DNA of 12,477 bases from Methanobacterium sp. (GCA_028682985.1 JAJRAE010000100.1:1-12477); one strand, 5' to 3'. Shown: positions 1 to 7,353, counted from the stretch's first letter. Notes: generated from the letters alone by a model not told the origin. Translations and numbers: made by a program.

Positions 1-2
1 GT

Positions 3-71
3 AAAGCCACTATAATTATCAGGGGATGTTTTAAGAAACTGGACAGGATAACACACTCCATTTATTCATAG
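3..71 (+). CDS. Possible 3' end of a gene cut by the left edge
   Basis: A frame is open from the window edge to a TAG at 69-71 and would encode about 22 residues ending in ITHSIYS. This stretch is visibly richer in G+C than the spacer after it and uses AGG for Arg, as the other genes here do. T6 tracts near 160-165 and 207-212 could end its transcript. The minus strand is also open here from an ATG at 61 to the edge, so a leftward gene start is an equal rival. No family is recognisable from so few residues. Confidence 0.2.
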   Translation, partial: KATIIIRGCFKKLDRITHSIYS

Positions 72-336
72 TTTTGCTTAAAAAAAGATCTAAAGTTATA
101 TTTAAATATCTAATATTGTATTTCACTAAATCAATCATATCCAAAACAGCCTACTATAATTTTTTATATCAACATGTAAGTTCAATTTAATTCCATTATA
201 AATTAATTTTTTCAGTTAATTTAAATATTCAATTTAAGATAATTATCATTTAATTTTTGTTATACTGGTTATTTATATTTATTTGCAAGTGATTACTTTT
301 AAGAATATCAATTGAACCCGATTTTTAATAATTCTA
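72..336. other. AT-rich spacer with no gene seen
   Basis: No open frame of useful length is present on either strand. The stretch is strongly AT-rich and holds short T and A runs, including A7 at 80-86, which would read as U7 on the minus strand and could end the Mur-ligase transcript. It also contains one perfect 10-bp palindrome, GATAATTATC, at 238-247. Nothing here resembles a structured RNA gene. Confidence 0.6.
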
Positions 337-1572
337 TTATGGATTAATATCGAAATTGTATTCTAGATAATCCTTTATCTCTAAAATTTTAGCCTGACCA
401 TTACCACCTATAAATATGGAATTAAATTCTCTGTAATGGGATGATATATATTTCGTCACTTCTGCTGTGCTTTTAATGATTTGCACTGTGCCCTCAAATC
501 CACTTTTCAGTAATTCCTTTTCTGCTATGTTTGTGGTTTCATCTAAACCAGGAAACAGAATTACTGATCTAAGTTTAAAATCAGCCAGTTCTTTAAAAAT
601 ATTAAATCTCCATTGTTCATTTTCCCGGGGGGTTCCCAGTATGGCCATATCAAATTCATACTCATTAAATAATGGTATAAGTGCTGAAGGATTATCTGTT
701 TTCCCAATAATCACCCTGGTACCCTCCAGATTAAACTCTGTTACTCTGCCATGCACTGCTTCAAATGATGATAATGCTTCTTTAATAATTTTAAAAGGTA
801 CACCAACTAATTCCCCTACTTTACAGGCGGCAGCCGCGTTTTCCCTGTTAAATTTACCTATTAAGTGTAGTTCACCATCATAAGTATTGTAATAATGAAT
901 TTCTTCAGGTATACCACCTAAAGTACTTAAAATTTCATCGTTTTTATTTAACACAGCTTTTTTATCTTCCAGGAATTTTGCCATAGTCTCCTTAAAATGA
1001 GCCATATTATTATGAACATTCATATGGTCATATCCTAGATTGGTGACCACCATCATATCAAAGTTAAAATTGTAAGAGGAAAAATCAAGGGTCATATCAC
1101 ATACTTCCACCACTATAAAGTCATAATTATTCAGGGGAGCTTCTAACATTAACTCGGTATAGCCATTAAATCCTCCACCTGCATTTCCACCAACTAGAAC
1201 TTTATATCCTGCATTTTCTAAGATATCACGGATCATGAATGAAGTGGTGGTTTTACCATTAGTTCCGGTAACTCCAATGGTGAAAAGTTTTCTGTGCTGT
1301 TTAAATACATTAGAAAAGATTTTATTCTTATCTTTTAATCTATTAACTATGTTATTTTTCCATAAACTGGGACTGAAAACCACTGCATCTGCATCATTAA
1401 TCTTATCCCAGTTATGAAATCCCAGATCGATTTCACACACATCTTTATAATCATCCATAGAAATATCCAAATTAACATTCAGATCTGATCCGTAAACCTG
1501 ATGACCATGTTTTAAAAGGGATTGCAGAGCAGAAAAACCCTCCTCTCCCAGACCAACAACCGCTACTTTCAT
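337..1572 (-). CDS. Mur ligase family protein (MurD/MurC-like)
   Basis: This 411-residue protein has the three-part Mur ligase plan. The N-terminal Rossmann-like domain opens with VVGLGEEG (residues 5-12). The central ATPase domain has the P-loop GTNGKTTT (103-110), an acidic VVEVCD (154-159) and NLGYDH (178-183), all typical of ATP and Mg binding. The C-terminal domain has KTDNPSA, matching the MurD-style K-x-x-NP position. Such enzymes use ATP to form an amide bond between a carboxylate and an amino acid. In Methanobacteriales, relatives build the pseudomurein peptide, which makes that the best guess. Coenzyme F430 synthase (CfbE) is also a Mur-ligase relative, but the Gly-rich N-terminus argues against it. 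Substrate is not visible from sequence. The ATG start at 1572 is preceded by a weak TAGGGTC (1579-1585). The gene is monocistronic and divergent from hypD. Confidence 0.85.
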   Translation of the reverse strand: MKVAVVGLGEEGFSALQSLLKHGHQVYGSDLNVNLDISMDDYKDVCEIDLGFHNWDKINDADAVVFSPSLWKNNIVNRLKDKNKIFSNVFKQHRKLFTIGVTGTNGKTTTSFMIRDILENAGYKVLVGGNAGGGFNGYTELMLEAPLNNYDFIVVEVCDMTLDFSSYNFNFDMMVVTNLGYDHMNVHNNMAHFKETMAKFLEDKKAVLNKNDEILSTLGGIPEEIHYYNTYDGELHLIGKFNRENAAAACKVGELVGVPFKIIKEALSSFEAVHGRVTEFNLEGTRVIIGKTDNPSALIPLFNEYEFDMAILGTPRENEQWRFNIFKELADFKLRSVILFPGLDETTNIAEKELLKSGFEGTVQIIKSTAEVTKYISSHYREFNSIFIGGNGQAKILEIKDYLEYNFDINP

Positions 1573-1630
1573 AATTATAGACCCTAAACTTGAAATAGAA
1601 TTTTTTTATGATAATTGAGATTCATAAGAT

Positions 1631-1638
1631 AAATATAT
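1631..1638 (-). promoter_or_regulatory. TATA box candidate of the Mur-ligase gene
   Basis: Read on the minus strand this is ATATATTT inside an A/T-rich block. Initiation about 26 bp downstream would fall near 1609, giving a leader of about 37 nt that includes the weak Shine-Dalgarno TAGGGTC. The element is placed by sequence only, and neighbouring AT-rich stretches could substitute. Confidence 0.4.
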
Positions 1639-1711
1639 GTTTATCTAAGAAAATCCTTTATGTTTTATTAAACAGAAAAAAATTACCAATCAATTTATTT
1701 TTTTCAAATAC

Positions 1712-1724
1712 CATATTTAATTAA
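1712..1724 (+). promoter_or_regulatory. TATA box candidate of the hypD operon
   Basis: CATATTTAATTAA lies about 80 bp before the hypD ATG. Initiation would fall near 1742. A second AT-rich element (TATACATAA) at 1726-1734 is an alternative. The leader then carries AGGATG at 1783-1788, a Shine-Dalgarno-like site 8 bp before the ATG at 1797. Confidence 0.4.
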
Positions 1725-1796
1725 GTATACATAATATTCCAAAATTGGCAAAAATTACCCGGTGAATTATCCATAAAAAATTAGGATGTATTAACA

Positions 1797-2843
1797 ATGA
1801 AAAATCTGACCAGAGAAATAGTAGAACGCATAGAAAAGATCCGAGAGCCCGTTAAAATAATGCACGTCTGTGGATCACATGAACACACCATAATGCAGCA
1901 TGGAATAAGATCCCTAATACCACCAGAAGTAGAAGTGGTGGCAGGACCGGGATGCCCGGTTTGCTGTGTACCTTCACGTGAAGTGGATGAATGTTTGTAT
2001 TTGGCCAGAAAAGGGGTTACCATCACCACATTCGGTGATATGTTAAGGGTTCCCGGTACCGACGGCTGTCTGGCAGATGCCCGGGCTGAGGGGGCAGATG
2101 TAAGGATTGTTTATGGTGTGGGTAATGCTGTTGAAATTGCTGAAAAACTGGATAATGAGGTGGTTTTTATGGCAGCTGGTTTTGAGACCACCGCCCCTAC
2201 CACAGCATCAGAGATTGTATCTGGACCTCCTGAAAATTTTTCTTTGCTTTCCTGTCACCGGCTGATACCCCCGGCCTTAAAATTTTTAATAGAGTCTGGT
2301 GAGGTAAACTTAACAGCTTTAATTGAACCAGGACATGTGTCCACCATTATAGGAACCCGGCCATATGAAATATTTTCAGAAAAATACGGGATACCCCAAG
2401 TGGTGGCTGGCTTTAACCCATTCGACGTGCTTATAGCCATATATCTGATTCTGAAACAGTTAAAAGAGGGTAAAGCCCTGGTCCAAAATGAATACAAACG
2501 TGCAGTCCGTACTGAAGGTAATGTTAAAGCCCAGGAATTAATGGATGAAGTTTTTTACATTAAAAGCCGAGAGTGGAGAGGCTTTCCAAGCATTCCGGAT
2601 TCGGTGTATGAAATCCGTGATGAATTTTCCAGTTTTAATACCCGGGAAAAATTCGATATACCTGAATTAGAAACAAAAGAAATGGTTACTGGATGTATAT
2701 GCGGACCTATCTTACGAGGCGTAGCTAGACCAGAAGAATGTAAATTATTTAGAAAAGAGTGCAACCCAGTAAACCCCATAGGGGCGTGCATGGTTAGTAA
2801 AGAGGGGACCTGTAACATAGCCTACCGCTACGGCAGTCTATAA
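1797..2843 (+). CDS. hypD: HypD, [NiFe]-hydrogenase maturation protein
   Basis: HypD is the iron-sulfur scaffold that, with HypC, assembles the Fe(CN)2CO group of [NiFe] hydrogenases in the cytoplasm. The 348-residue length and the motifs are classical: CGSHEHT (Cys25), GPGCPVCC (Cys53, Cys56), the GFETTAPTTA loop (128-137), and a C-terminal Cys-rich block with CxC at 300-302 and further cysteines at 315, 322, 331 and 339 around NPIGACMVS. These are the residues known in bacterial HypD to hold the [4Fe-4S] cluster and act in ligand transfer. In a methanogen the clients would be hydrogenases such as the F420-reducing, F420-non-reducing and energy-converting types. No other hyp gene is in the window, so hypD stands apart from its partners and heads a gene set of different content. 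The ATG at 1797 has AGGATG at a good distance. Confidence 0.97.
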   Translation: MKNLTREIVERIEKIREPVKIMHVCGSHEHTIMQHGIRSLIPPEVEVVAGPGCPVCCVPSREVDECLYLARKGVTITTFGDMLRVPGTDGCLADARAEGADVRIVYGVGNAVEIAEKLDNEVVFMAAGFETTAPTTASEIVSGPPENFSLLSCHRLIPPALKFLIESGEVNLTALIEPGHVSTIIGTRPYEIFSEKYGIPQVVAGFNPFDVLIAIYLILKQLKEGKALVQNEYKRAVRTEGNVKAQELMDEVFYIKSREWRGFPSIPDSVYEIRDEFSSFNTREKFDIPELETKEMVTGCICGPILRGVARPEECKLFRKECNPVNPIGACMVSKEGTCNIAYRYGSL

Positions 2844-2873
2844 ACAATCTTTTAAAATTTTTATTAAATAAAT

Positions 2874-2880
2874 GGGGGGG
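2874..2880 (+). promoter_or_regulatory. G7 ribosome-binding stretch deciding a TTG start
   Basis: Seven G followed by seven T run straight into the TTG start at 2886, with the G tract 5 bp before it. The ATG at 2872 reads into TGA after five codons and is out of frame with the phosphatase, so it cannot be the start unless one base is gained in the homopolymers. TTG with the G tract as Shine-Dalgarno is therefore the simplest reading. Confidence 0.5.
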
Positions 2881-2885
2881 TTTTT

Positions 2886-3557
2886 TTGAAGGGGAAGATT
2901 AAGGCCATTGCCCTTGATGTGGATGGAACCATCACCGATAAAAGCAGAAAGTTATGCGTAAATTCTATAAAAGCCATTCATCAAGCAGAAGAAAATGGAG
3001 TTCCCGTAATCATAGTTACCGGAAATGTCTTATGCGCCACCAAGATGCTGGCCATTATGTTGGGAACAACCGGTGGTCTGGTATCAGAAAATGGCGGAGT
3101 AATTGAATACCAGAAAAAGAAAGAAGTCCTGGGCAACATCCAGGAATGTGAGAAAGCATATCAATATTTAAAAACCAAATATCCGGTACGTAAAGTTGAA
3201 TTTTCTGATCAGAGAATTTCTGAAATCGCAATTGAAAGAAATATTAAAGAAGAAGAAGTTAAAGATACATTAAAGGATTTCAATGTGGAAATATACGACA
3301 CTAGATTCGCCATCCACATCACAGACCCTGCAGTGAATAAAGGAAGTTCACTAACCAAACTGGCGGATTATATGAACATAGAAATTGAAGAGATCATGGC
3401 CATAGGGGATAGTGAGAACGATATCGAGTTCCTGGAGGTAGCTGGCCTTAAAATCGCGGTGAACAATGCCGACAAGGAACTTAAGGCTGCAGCTGATTAT
3501 GTAACCAGTAGACCATATGGAGACGGCGTTCAAGAAGCAGTTTTCAAATTTATCTAA
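2886..3557 (+). CDS. Phosphoglycolate phosphatase, archaeal HAD type
   Basis: A soluble HAD-superfamily phosphatase of 223 residues, the usual size of the archaeal phosphoglycolate phosphatase group, which removes phosphate from 2-phosphoglycolate. HAD motif I is DVDGT (nucleophile Asp11, acid/base Asp13). Motif II is the Thr of VTGN (Thr45). Motif III is the Lys of NKGSSL (Lys152). Motif IV is GDSENDI with Asp175 and Asp179 for Mg. The cap domain (about 80-150) is inserted between motifs II and III, as in the Cof-like C2 class. Substrate specificity cannot be proven from sequence: sugar-phosphate or other small phosphomonoester substrates are possible within this class. It follows hypD by 42 bp and precedes the PmbA gene by 40 bp, so co-transcription is likely. 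Initiation is at TTG. Confidence 0.88.
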   Translation: MKGKIKAIALDVDGTITDKSRKLCVNSIKAIHQAEENGVPVIIVTGNVLCATKMLAIMLGTTGGLVSENGGVIEYQKKKEVLGNIQECEKAYQYLKTKYPVRKVEFSDQRISEIAIERNIKEEEVKDTLKDFNVEIYDTRFAIHITDPAVNKGSSLTKLADYMNIEIEEIMAIGDSENDIEFLEVAGLKIAVNNADKELKAAADYVTSRPYGDGVQEAVFKFI

Positions 3558-3597
3558 TCAGTATAGATTAAAAAAAGATTTGCGTGGGATTTATAAT

Positions 3598-4905
3598 ATG
3601 ATGATGGAAAATATTGCTCAGGAAACATTAGATAAAGCAATAAAATATGCAGATAAAGCTGAAATATATCTGGAAAGAGAAGAGAAATTAGAGGTAAATG
3701 TACAGAACCAGATGGTTGACTTTGCCAAGGAAACCTCTTCTTATGGGGTGGCTGTTCGGGTTATAATAAACCAGAAAATGGGCTTTGCTTATACCACAGA
3801 TCTCTCTAAGATAGATCTAACAATAAAAAACGCGGTGTATAATGCCAAATGTAACCTGGCTGACCCAAATTTTGATTTCGCACCTTATTCCAAGTATCCA
3901 AACGTCCCTGATTTATATGATAAACTTATTCCACAAATGGAAATATCAGATGCTGTGGAATTTTCTAAAACCATGATCCAGAACTCTATTGATGAGAAAT
4001 GCCAGCCCACATCTGGAGGCACCCATGCTGGCAGCTACGAAACTCTTATATTAAATTCAGATGGGGCTTATTGCCAGGATTTATCCACCTATTTTTCTGC
4101 ATTTATTTCTGTTAACATTCCTGATGGTGAAGGTGTTTCCACAGCACATGAATCTGATACTTCCAGATTTATGGATTTAGATCCAGAACAGATATCGGGT
4201 GAAGCCTGTCAAGTTGCAAAGAATTCCCGGGGCGGTAAATCAATTGAAACAGCAGACTTAAATGTTCTGATGGATTATGATGCAGCTGCCTCTCTTATAT
4301 ACACCCTGGCCAATGCATTCAACGCCGATAATGTGCAAAGAGGAAGATCCCTCTATGCGGATAAGATGGATAAACAGGTATTGTCGCCTAATCTTAGCAT
4401 ATACGATGATGGAACCCTAAAAAAGGGACTTAACAGCTCCAGAAGCGATGGTGAAGGTATCCCTACCCAGAAAACAACACTAGTGAATAAAGGAGTTTTA
4501 AAGAATTTTGTCCATGATCTATACACATCTAAAAAAGCAGAAACAGAAACCACTGGTAATGGAATCCGGTCATCATATGCAGATATGCCCTCAGTCGGAT
4601 TCACAAACTTCATACTGGACTTTGAAGAACAAAAGGAAATTTCAGAGATAGAAAATGGGGTTATGGTAAAGGATCTGCTGGGTGCTCATACAGCCAACCC
4701 TATTTCTGGTGATTTTTCAGTGGAGGCTATGAATGCTTTTAAAATAGATGATGGGGAAATTTCAAACCCTATCCGAAAAGCCATGTTATCTGGCAATATT
4801 TATCAGGCATTCACTGAATCCTGGGCAGCATCCACTAAGACCAGACAGATAGGATCCTTTGTTTTGCCCCAAATTGTGGTGTCAAAATTAAGAATTGTTG
4901 GTTGA
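3598..4905 (+). CDS. pmbA: TldD/PmbA family protein, PmbA (TldE) type
   Basis: The 435-residue protein belongs to the TldD/PmbA (U62) family. In bacteria TldD and TldE/PmbA form a heterodimeric metalloprotease that trims small peptides such as the microcin B17 precursor; TldD carries the catalytic HExxxH and TldE does not. No HExxxH is present here, and the C-terminus (SFVLPQIVVSKLRIVG) and the NGIRSSYADMPSVGFTN stretch fit the PmbA side. It should therefore need a TldD partner, which is not in the window. The frame extends upstream to 3517 inside the phosphatase, but the ATG at 3598 is preferred. It has GTGGGAT (3584-3590) at 7 bp and gives the usual family length, though two more ATG codons follow at once. 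The 3' end overlaps the radical SAM frame. Confidence 0.88.
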   Translation: MMMENIAQETLDKAIKYADKAEIYLEREEKLEVNVQNQMVDFAKETSSYGVAVRVIINQKMGFAYTTDLSKIDLTIKNAVYNAKCNLADPNFDFAPYSKYPNVPDLYDKLIPQMEISDAVEFSKTMIQNSIDEKCQPTSGGTHAGSYETLILNSDGAYCQDLSTYFSAFISVNIPDGEGVSTAHESDTSRFMDLDPEQISGEACQVAKNSRGGKSIETADLNVLMDYDAAASLIYTLANAFNADNVQRGRSLYADKMDKQVLSPNLSIYDDGTLKKGLNSSRSDGEGIPTQKTTLVNKGVLKNFVHDLYTSKKAETETTGNGIRSSYADMPSVGFTNFILDFEEQKEISEIENGVMVKDLLGAHTANPISGDFSVEAMNAFKIDDGEISNPIRKAMLSGNIYQAFTESWAASTKTRQIGSFVLPQIVVSKLRIVG

Positions 4906-5938
4906 ATTGAATAGAACAAATATCCAAAAACCAATTGAATCACTCAATCATTATTTTGCAATATTAAAGGGCATTGAATATTCATTTTCTTATAAATCTT
5001 TAAATACACCTGCTAAAGCTCAAAAAACATTGAAAAACATGTGGATAGAGCATGATAAGATTAGTCGCAAAACTAAAAATGAATCTACAGGAGAATTAGA
5101 AAAACCTGTTGAGACTTCCTTTTCATATCTGGATTTAAAAATCGAAATTGCAGAAGAGTTGTTCACAAGATGTATCTTCTGCGAGAGGAGATGTGAAATA
5201 AACCGAAATAAGGAAATAGGGTATTGTGGGGTTCAAAATTCGAAAATAGCCTCGGAATTTCTTCATATGGGTGAAGAACGGGTATTAGTACCCAGCCATA
5301 CCATATTTTTTACTGGCTGCACTTTTAACTGTGTTTACTGTCAGAATATGGATATCAGCAGAAATCCCAGAGAGGGGATTTTTATAAAGCCAAATGTTCT
5401 GGCAAATATAATTGATGAGAAACGAGAATCAGGTTCATTAAATGTTAATTTTGTTGGGGGAGATCCCTGTCCTCATTTGCTTTACATACTGAAAACCATT
5501 CGTCTACTTAAAGAGAACATACCTATAGTGTGGAACAGCAATTTTTACATGTCTAAGGAGGCCATGTGCCTTTTAGATGGGGTAATTGATTTGTATCTCA
5601 CTGATTTTAAGTATGGTAGTAATGAATGTGCTTTGAGGCTTTCAGAAATCCCTGATTACTGGGATGTAGTCACCCGTAATCATAAAATGGCTTTTGAAGC
5701 TGGAGATATGATCATCCGTCATCTGGTTCTCCCCAACCATCTGAAATGCTGTACATTCCCTGTTCTGGATTGGATAAGAAAAAATTTGGGTGTTAATGTA
5801 GTTATAAATATTATGGCCCAGTATAGGCCCCTTTATGGTGCTGTTAACCATTATGATATCTCCAGACATCTATATAAAGAGGAATACCTAAAAGCAATAA
5901 GATATGCACAGAAATTAGGATTTAAAAACTTAATATGA
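4895..5938 (+). CDS. Radical SAM protein, PflX-like (COG1313)
   Basis: Up to 347 residues. The radical SAM cluster motif is C142-xxx-C146-xx-C149 in TGCTFNCVYCQN, followed by GGDP (188-191) for SAM binding and DLYLTDFKY (232-240). Before the core lies a second Cys set, C93-xx-C96-xxx-C100 and C111 in GYCG, typical of the PflX/COG1313 branch and likely to bind another Fe-S cluster or zinc. The family resembles pyruvate formate-lyase activases, but its substrate is unknown and no glycyl-radical enzyme is nearby. The start is uncertain. TTG codons at 4895, 4898 and 4907 overlap or adjoin the PmbA stop and have no clear Shine-Dalgarno, while the next ATG is at 5039 and would remove 48 residues outside the Cys motifs. 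Translational coupling to pmbA is plausible. Confidence 0.85.
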   Translation: MLVELNRTNIQKPIESLNHYFAILKGIEYSFSYKSLNTPAKAQKTLKNMWIEHDKISRKTKNESTGELEKPVETSFSYLDLKIEIAEELFTRCIFCERRCEINRNKEIGYCGVQNSKIASEFLHMGEERVLVPSHTIFFTGCTFNCVYCQNMDISRNPREGIFIKPNVLANIIDEKRESGSLNVNFVGGDPCPHLLYILKTIRLLKENIPIVWNSNFYMSKEAMCLLDGVIDLYLTDFKYGSNECALRLSEIPDYWDVVTRNHKMAFEAGDMIIRHLVLPNHLKCCTFPVLDWIRKNLGVNVVINIMAQYRPLYGAVNHYDISRHLYKEEYLKAIRYAQKLGFKNLI

Positions 5939-5995
5939 ACTAGATAAGAATATAAAACCTAAATAAATTAAGAAAACTAATTAAAATTCAAACTA

Positions 5996-6018
5996 TTATT
6001 TTTAAAAATAAAAAAAAA
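5996..6018. terminator. Bidirectional AT-palindrome terminator
   Basis: The perfect palindrome TTATTTTTAAAAATAA (5996-6011) sits between the convergent radical SAM and transglutaminase genes. An A9 run at 6010-6018 gives U9 on the minus strand, and T5 at 5999-6003 serves the plus strand. Archaeal polymerase stops at T-rich tracts, so this can end both transcripts. Confidence 0.55.
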
Positions 6019-6028
6019 GTAAATGAAT

Positions 6029-7273
6029 TTAAAATGGTAATGATGCGTAGGTTCCGTGTAAACTGTAAGTGTTGAGGTTCCAGTTTTTGATGTTACCAAA
6101 TGTGTTGCTATCGCTCACGGCATCAGCATAATACCATTTCCCATTTACATATAACTGAGCCCATACATGTCCATAAGTACCGCTGGAGAATGTACATGTT
6201 CCATGCTGATATCTGGCAGGTATACCGGCCGCTCTAGCCAGTGCTACTACCAAATGTGATGTATCACAGCAATTAGCAGTTCTTGAACTGAGAGCTCCTG
6301 AAGCTCCTTTCTGGGAGTCGTAGTAGAACGAGTAAGACAAGTGGTCTCTCACCCAGTTAAAGATTGCAGCAGCCTTGGAATAGTCTGAGGTTAGTCCACT
6401 GGTTATTGATTTTGCCAGATTGACTATGGTGGAACTGGTTGAAGGTGCATTGGTTGTTGGTACCAGATATTTCTGAAGTGATGATGGTACGGTGCTGCCA
6501 CTGCCTTCAGAGCTTCCACTGGACCATGCTGAAACTGTTAGGTAGCTTGGTAATTGGTTGTTGGTTTTCTGGTAGCTTAGTATTTTACTGTACAAGTAGA
6601 TCAGTGATTCGTATCGGATTTTACCCAGTGAGGTGTTCATATAGTTTGGAGCATACCCGTTTTTATCTATGGAAGAAAGAATTGTCTTGGCCATGGATAG
6701 GTATCCTGACTTGTAAATCTTCCCGCTGGTAATATTTTCCGTAGGATTGGATGGGTAAGCCACTGATTTCAGGGTTACTGATGTTGTCAGTCCGTTGTTG
6801 ATGTTTATCAGGTTGCTGGTTAAAAGCTGCAGGAACTGCGGCATGCTAACCTGTACAGAAGAGATTGTGACATAGCTTGGTAGTCGATTGTTATTGTCTA
6901 TGAATGTTTTCACCCGACTAGCCGCGTCATTTATCTGACTGCTGGTGAATTTTGTCTGTGTAGTGGTAACTGTGCTGGTTGTGGTTGTTCCAGCGGCTGC
7001 ATGATTGATTGTACTGGAGTTAGATCCATTCACTGTATTTTTATTGTATGCAGTTACCTGTTTATTGTCTGCTATTTCAGCATCTTTATTTTGTTGGCTT
7101 GTCTGCTCATTTGAATTTTCATCTATATTTTGACCATTTAATTGGTCGGTTTGACCAGAATACTGGTCTGAAACATTTGTTGTTGTACTAGTGGTTGCAA
7201 AACCTATGTTTGCACCAAGAGGTAGTGTTAAGGATAATAGCATAAACACTAACATGATTGATTTTCGCTTAAT
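6029..7273 (-). CDS. Secreted transglutaminase-like protein with pseudomurein-binding repeats
   Basis: Counted from 7273 the protein has 414 residues. Residues 1-26 form a clear signal peptide (KRK, a hydrophobic core, end at GFA). A Ser/Thr/Asn/Gln-rich linker follows (27-108). Pseudomurein-binding repeats come next, one at about 109-151 with RLPSYVTI, one at about 190-231, and a further LPSYLTV motif at 241-247. The C-terminal transglutaminase/cysteine-protease fold has Cys335 (in TANCCDTSHL), His369 (GHVW) and Asp384 (ADAV) as the expected triad. The layout matches pseudomurein endoisopeptidases PeiP and PeiW of Methanothermobacter phages (family C71), so the likely job is cutting or remodelling wall peptide outside the cell. 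Its exact bond is inferred. The start is unusual: GGAGGCGGT lies 7 bp before an in-frame ATT at 7273. A TTG at 7330 would add 19 residues but probably coincides with the transcription start. The ATG at 7255 lacks the basic n-region. Confidence 0.88.
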   Translation of the reverse strand: MKRKSIMLVFMLLSLTLPLGANIGFATTSTTTNVSDQYSGQTDQLNGQNIDENSNEQTSQQNKDAEIADNKQVTAYNKNTVNGSNSSTINHAAAGTTTTSTVTTTQTKFTSSQINDAASRVKTFIDNNNRLPSYVTISSVQVSMPQFLQLLTSNLININNGLTTSVTLKSVAYPSNPTENITSGKIYKSGYLSMAKTILSSIDKNGYAPNYMNTSLGKIRYESLIYLYSKILSYQKTNNQLPSYLTVSAWSSGSSEGSGSTVPSSLQKYLVPTTNAPSTSSTIVNLAKSITSGLTSDYSKAAAIFNWVRDHLSYSFYYDSQKGASGALSSRTANCCDTSHLVVALARAAGIPARYQHGTCTFSSGTYGHVWAQLYVNGKWYYADAVSDSNTFGNIKNWNLNTYSLHGTYASLPF

Positions 7274-7276
7274 TTT

Positions 7277-7285
7277 ACCGCCTCC
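7277..7285 (-). promoter_or_regulatory. Strong ribosome binding site before an ATT codon
   Basis: On the minus strand this reads GGAGGCGGT, close to the archaeal GGAGGTGAT. GGAGG ends 7 nt before the ATT at 7273-7271. No ATG, GTG or TTG lies at a normal distance; the next ATG is 25 nt away. The residues after ATT make an ideal signal peptide, which supports initiation here. Confidence 0.55.
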
Positions 7286-7353
7286 GTGTCCAAAAATTTC
7301 AAAAATTAAATTTAAGACCTTCTTGGACAATGCCTTCTATCACTTGATTTTCA

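Noticed and set aside
467..883. 138-codon plus-strand ORF antisense to the Mur ligase
   Set aside because: It is a shadow of a gene with clear Mur ligase motifs in the other strand, has no recognisable domain and lacks a promoter or ribosome binding site.
3517..3597. N-terminal extension of the PmbA protein to 3517
   Set aside because: It overlaps the end of the phosphatase gene, adds residues not expected in the family, and a Shine-Dalgarno-like GTGGGAT precedes the ATG at 3598.
6029..7330. A prophage origin for the transglutaminase-like gene
   Set aside because: The relatives PeiP and PeiW are phage enzymes, but no integrase, phage structural gene, attachment repeat or shift in base composition surrounds it, and it has its own signal peptide.
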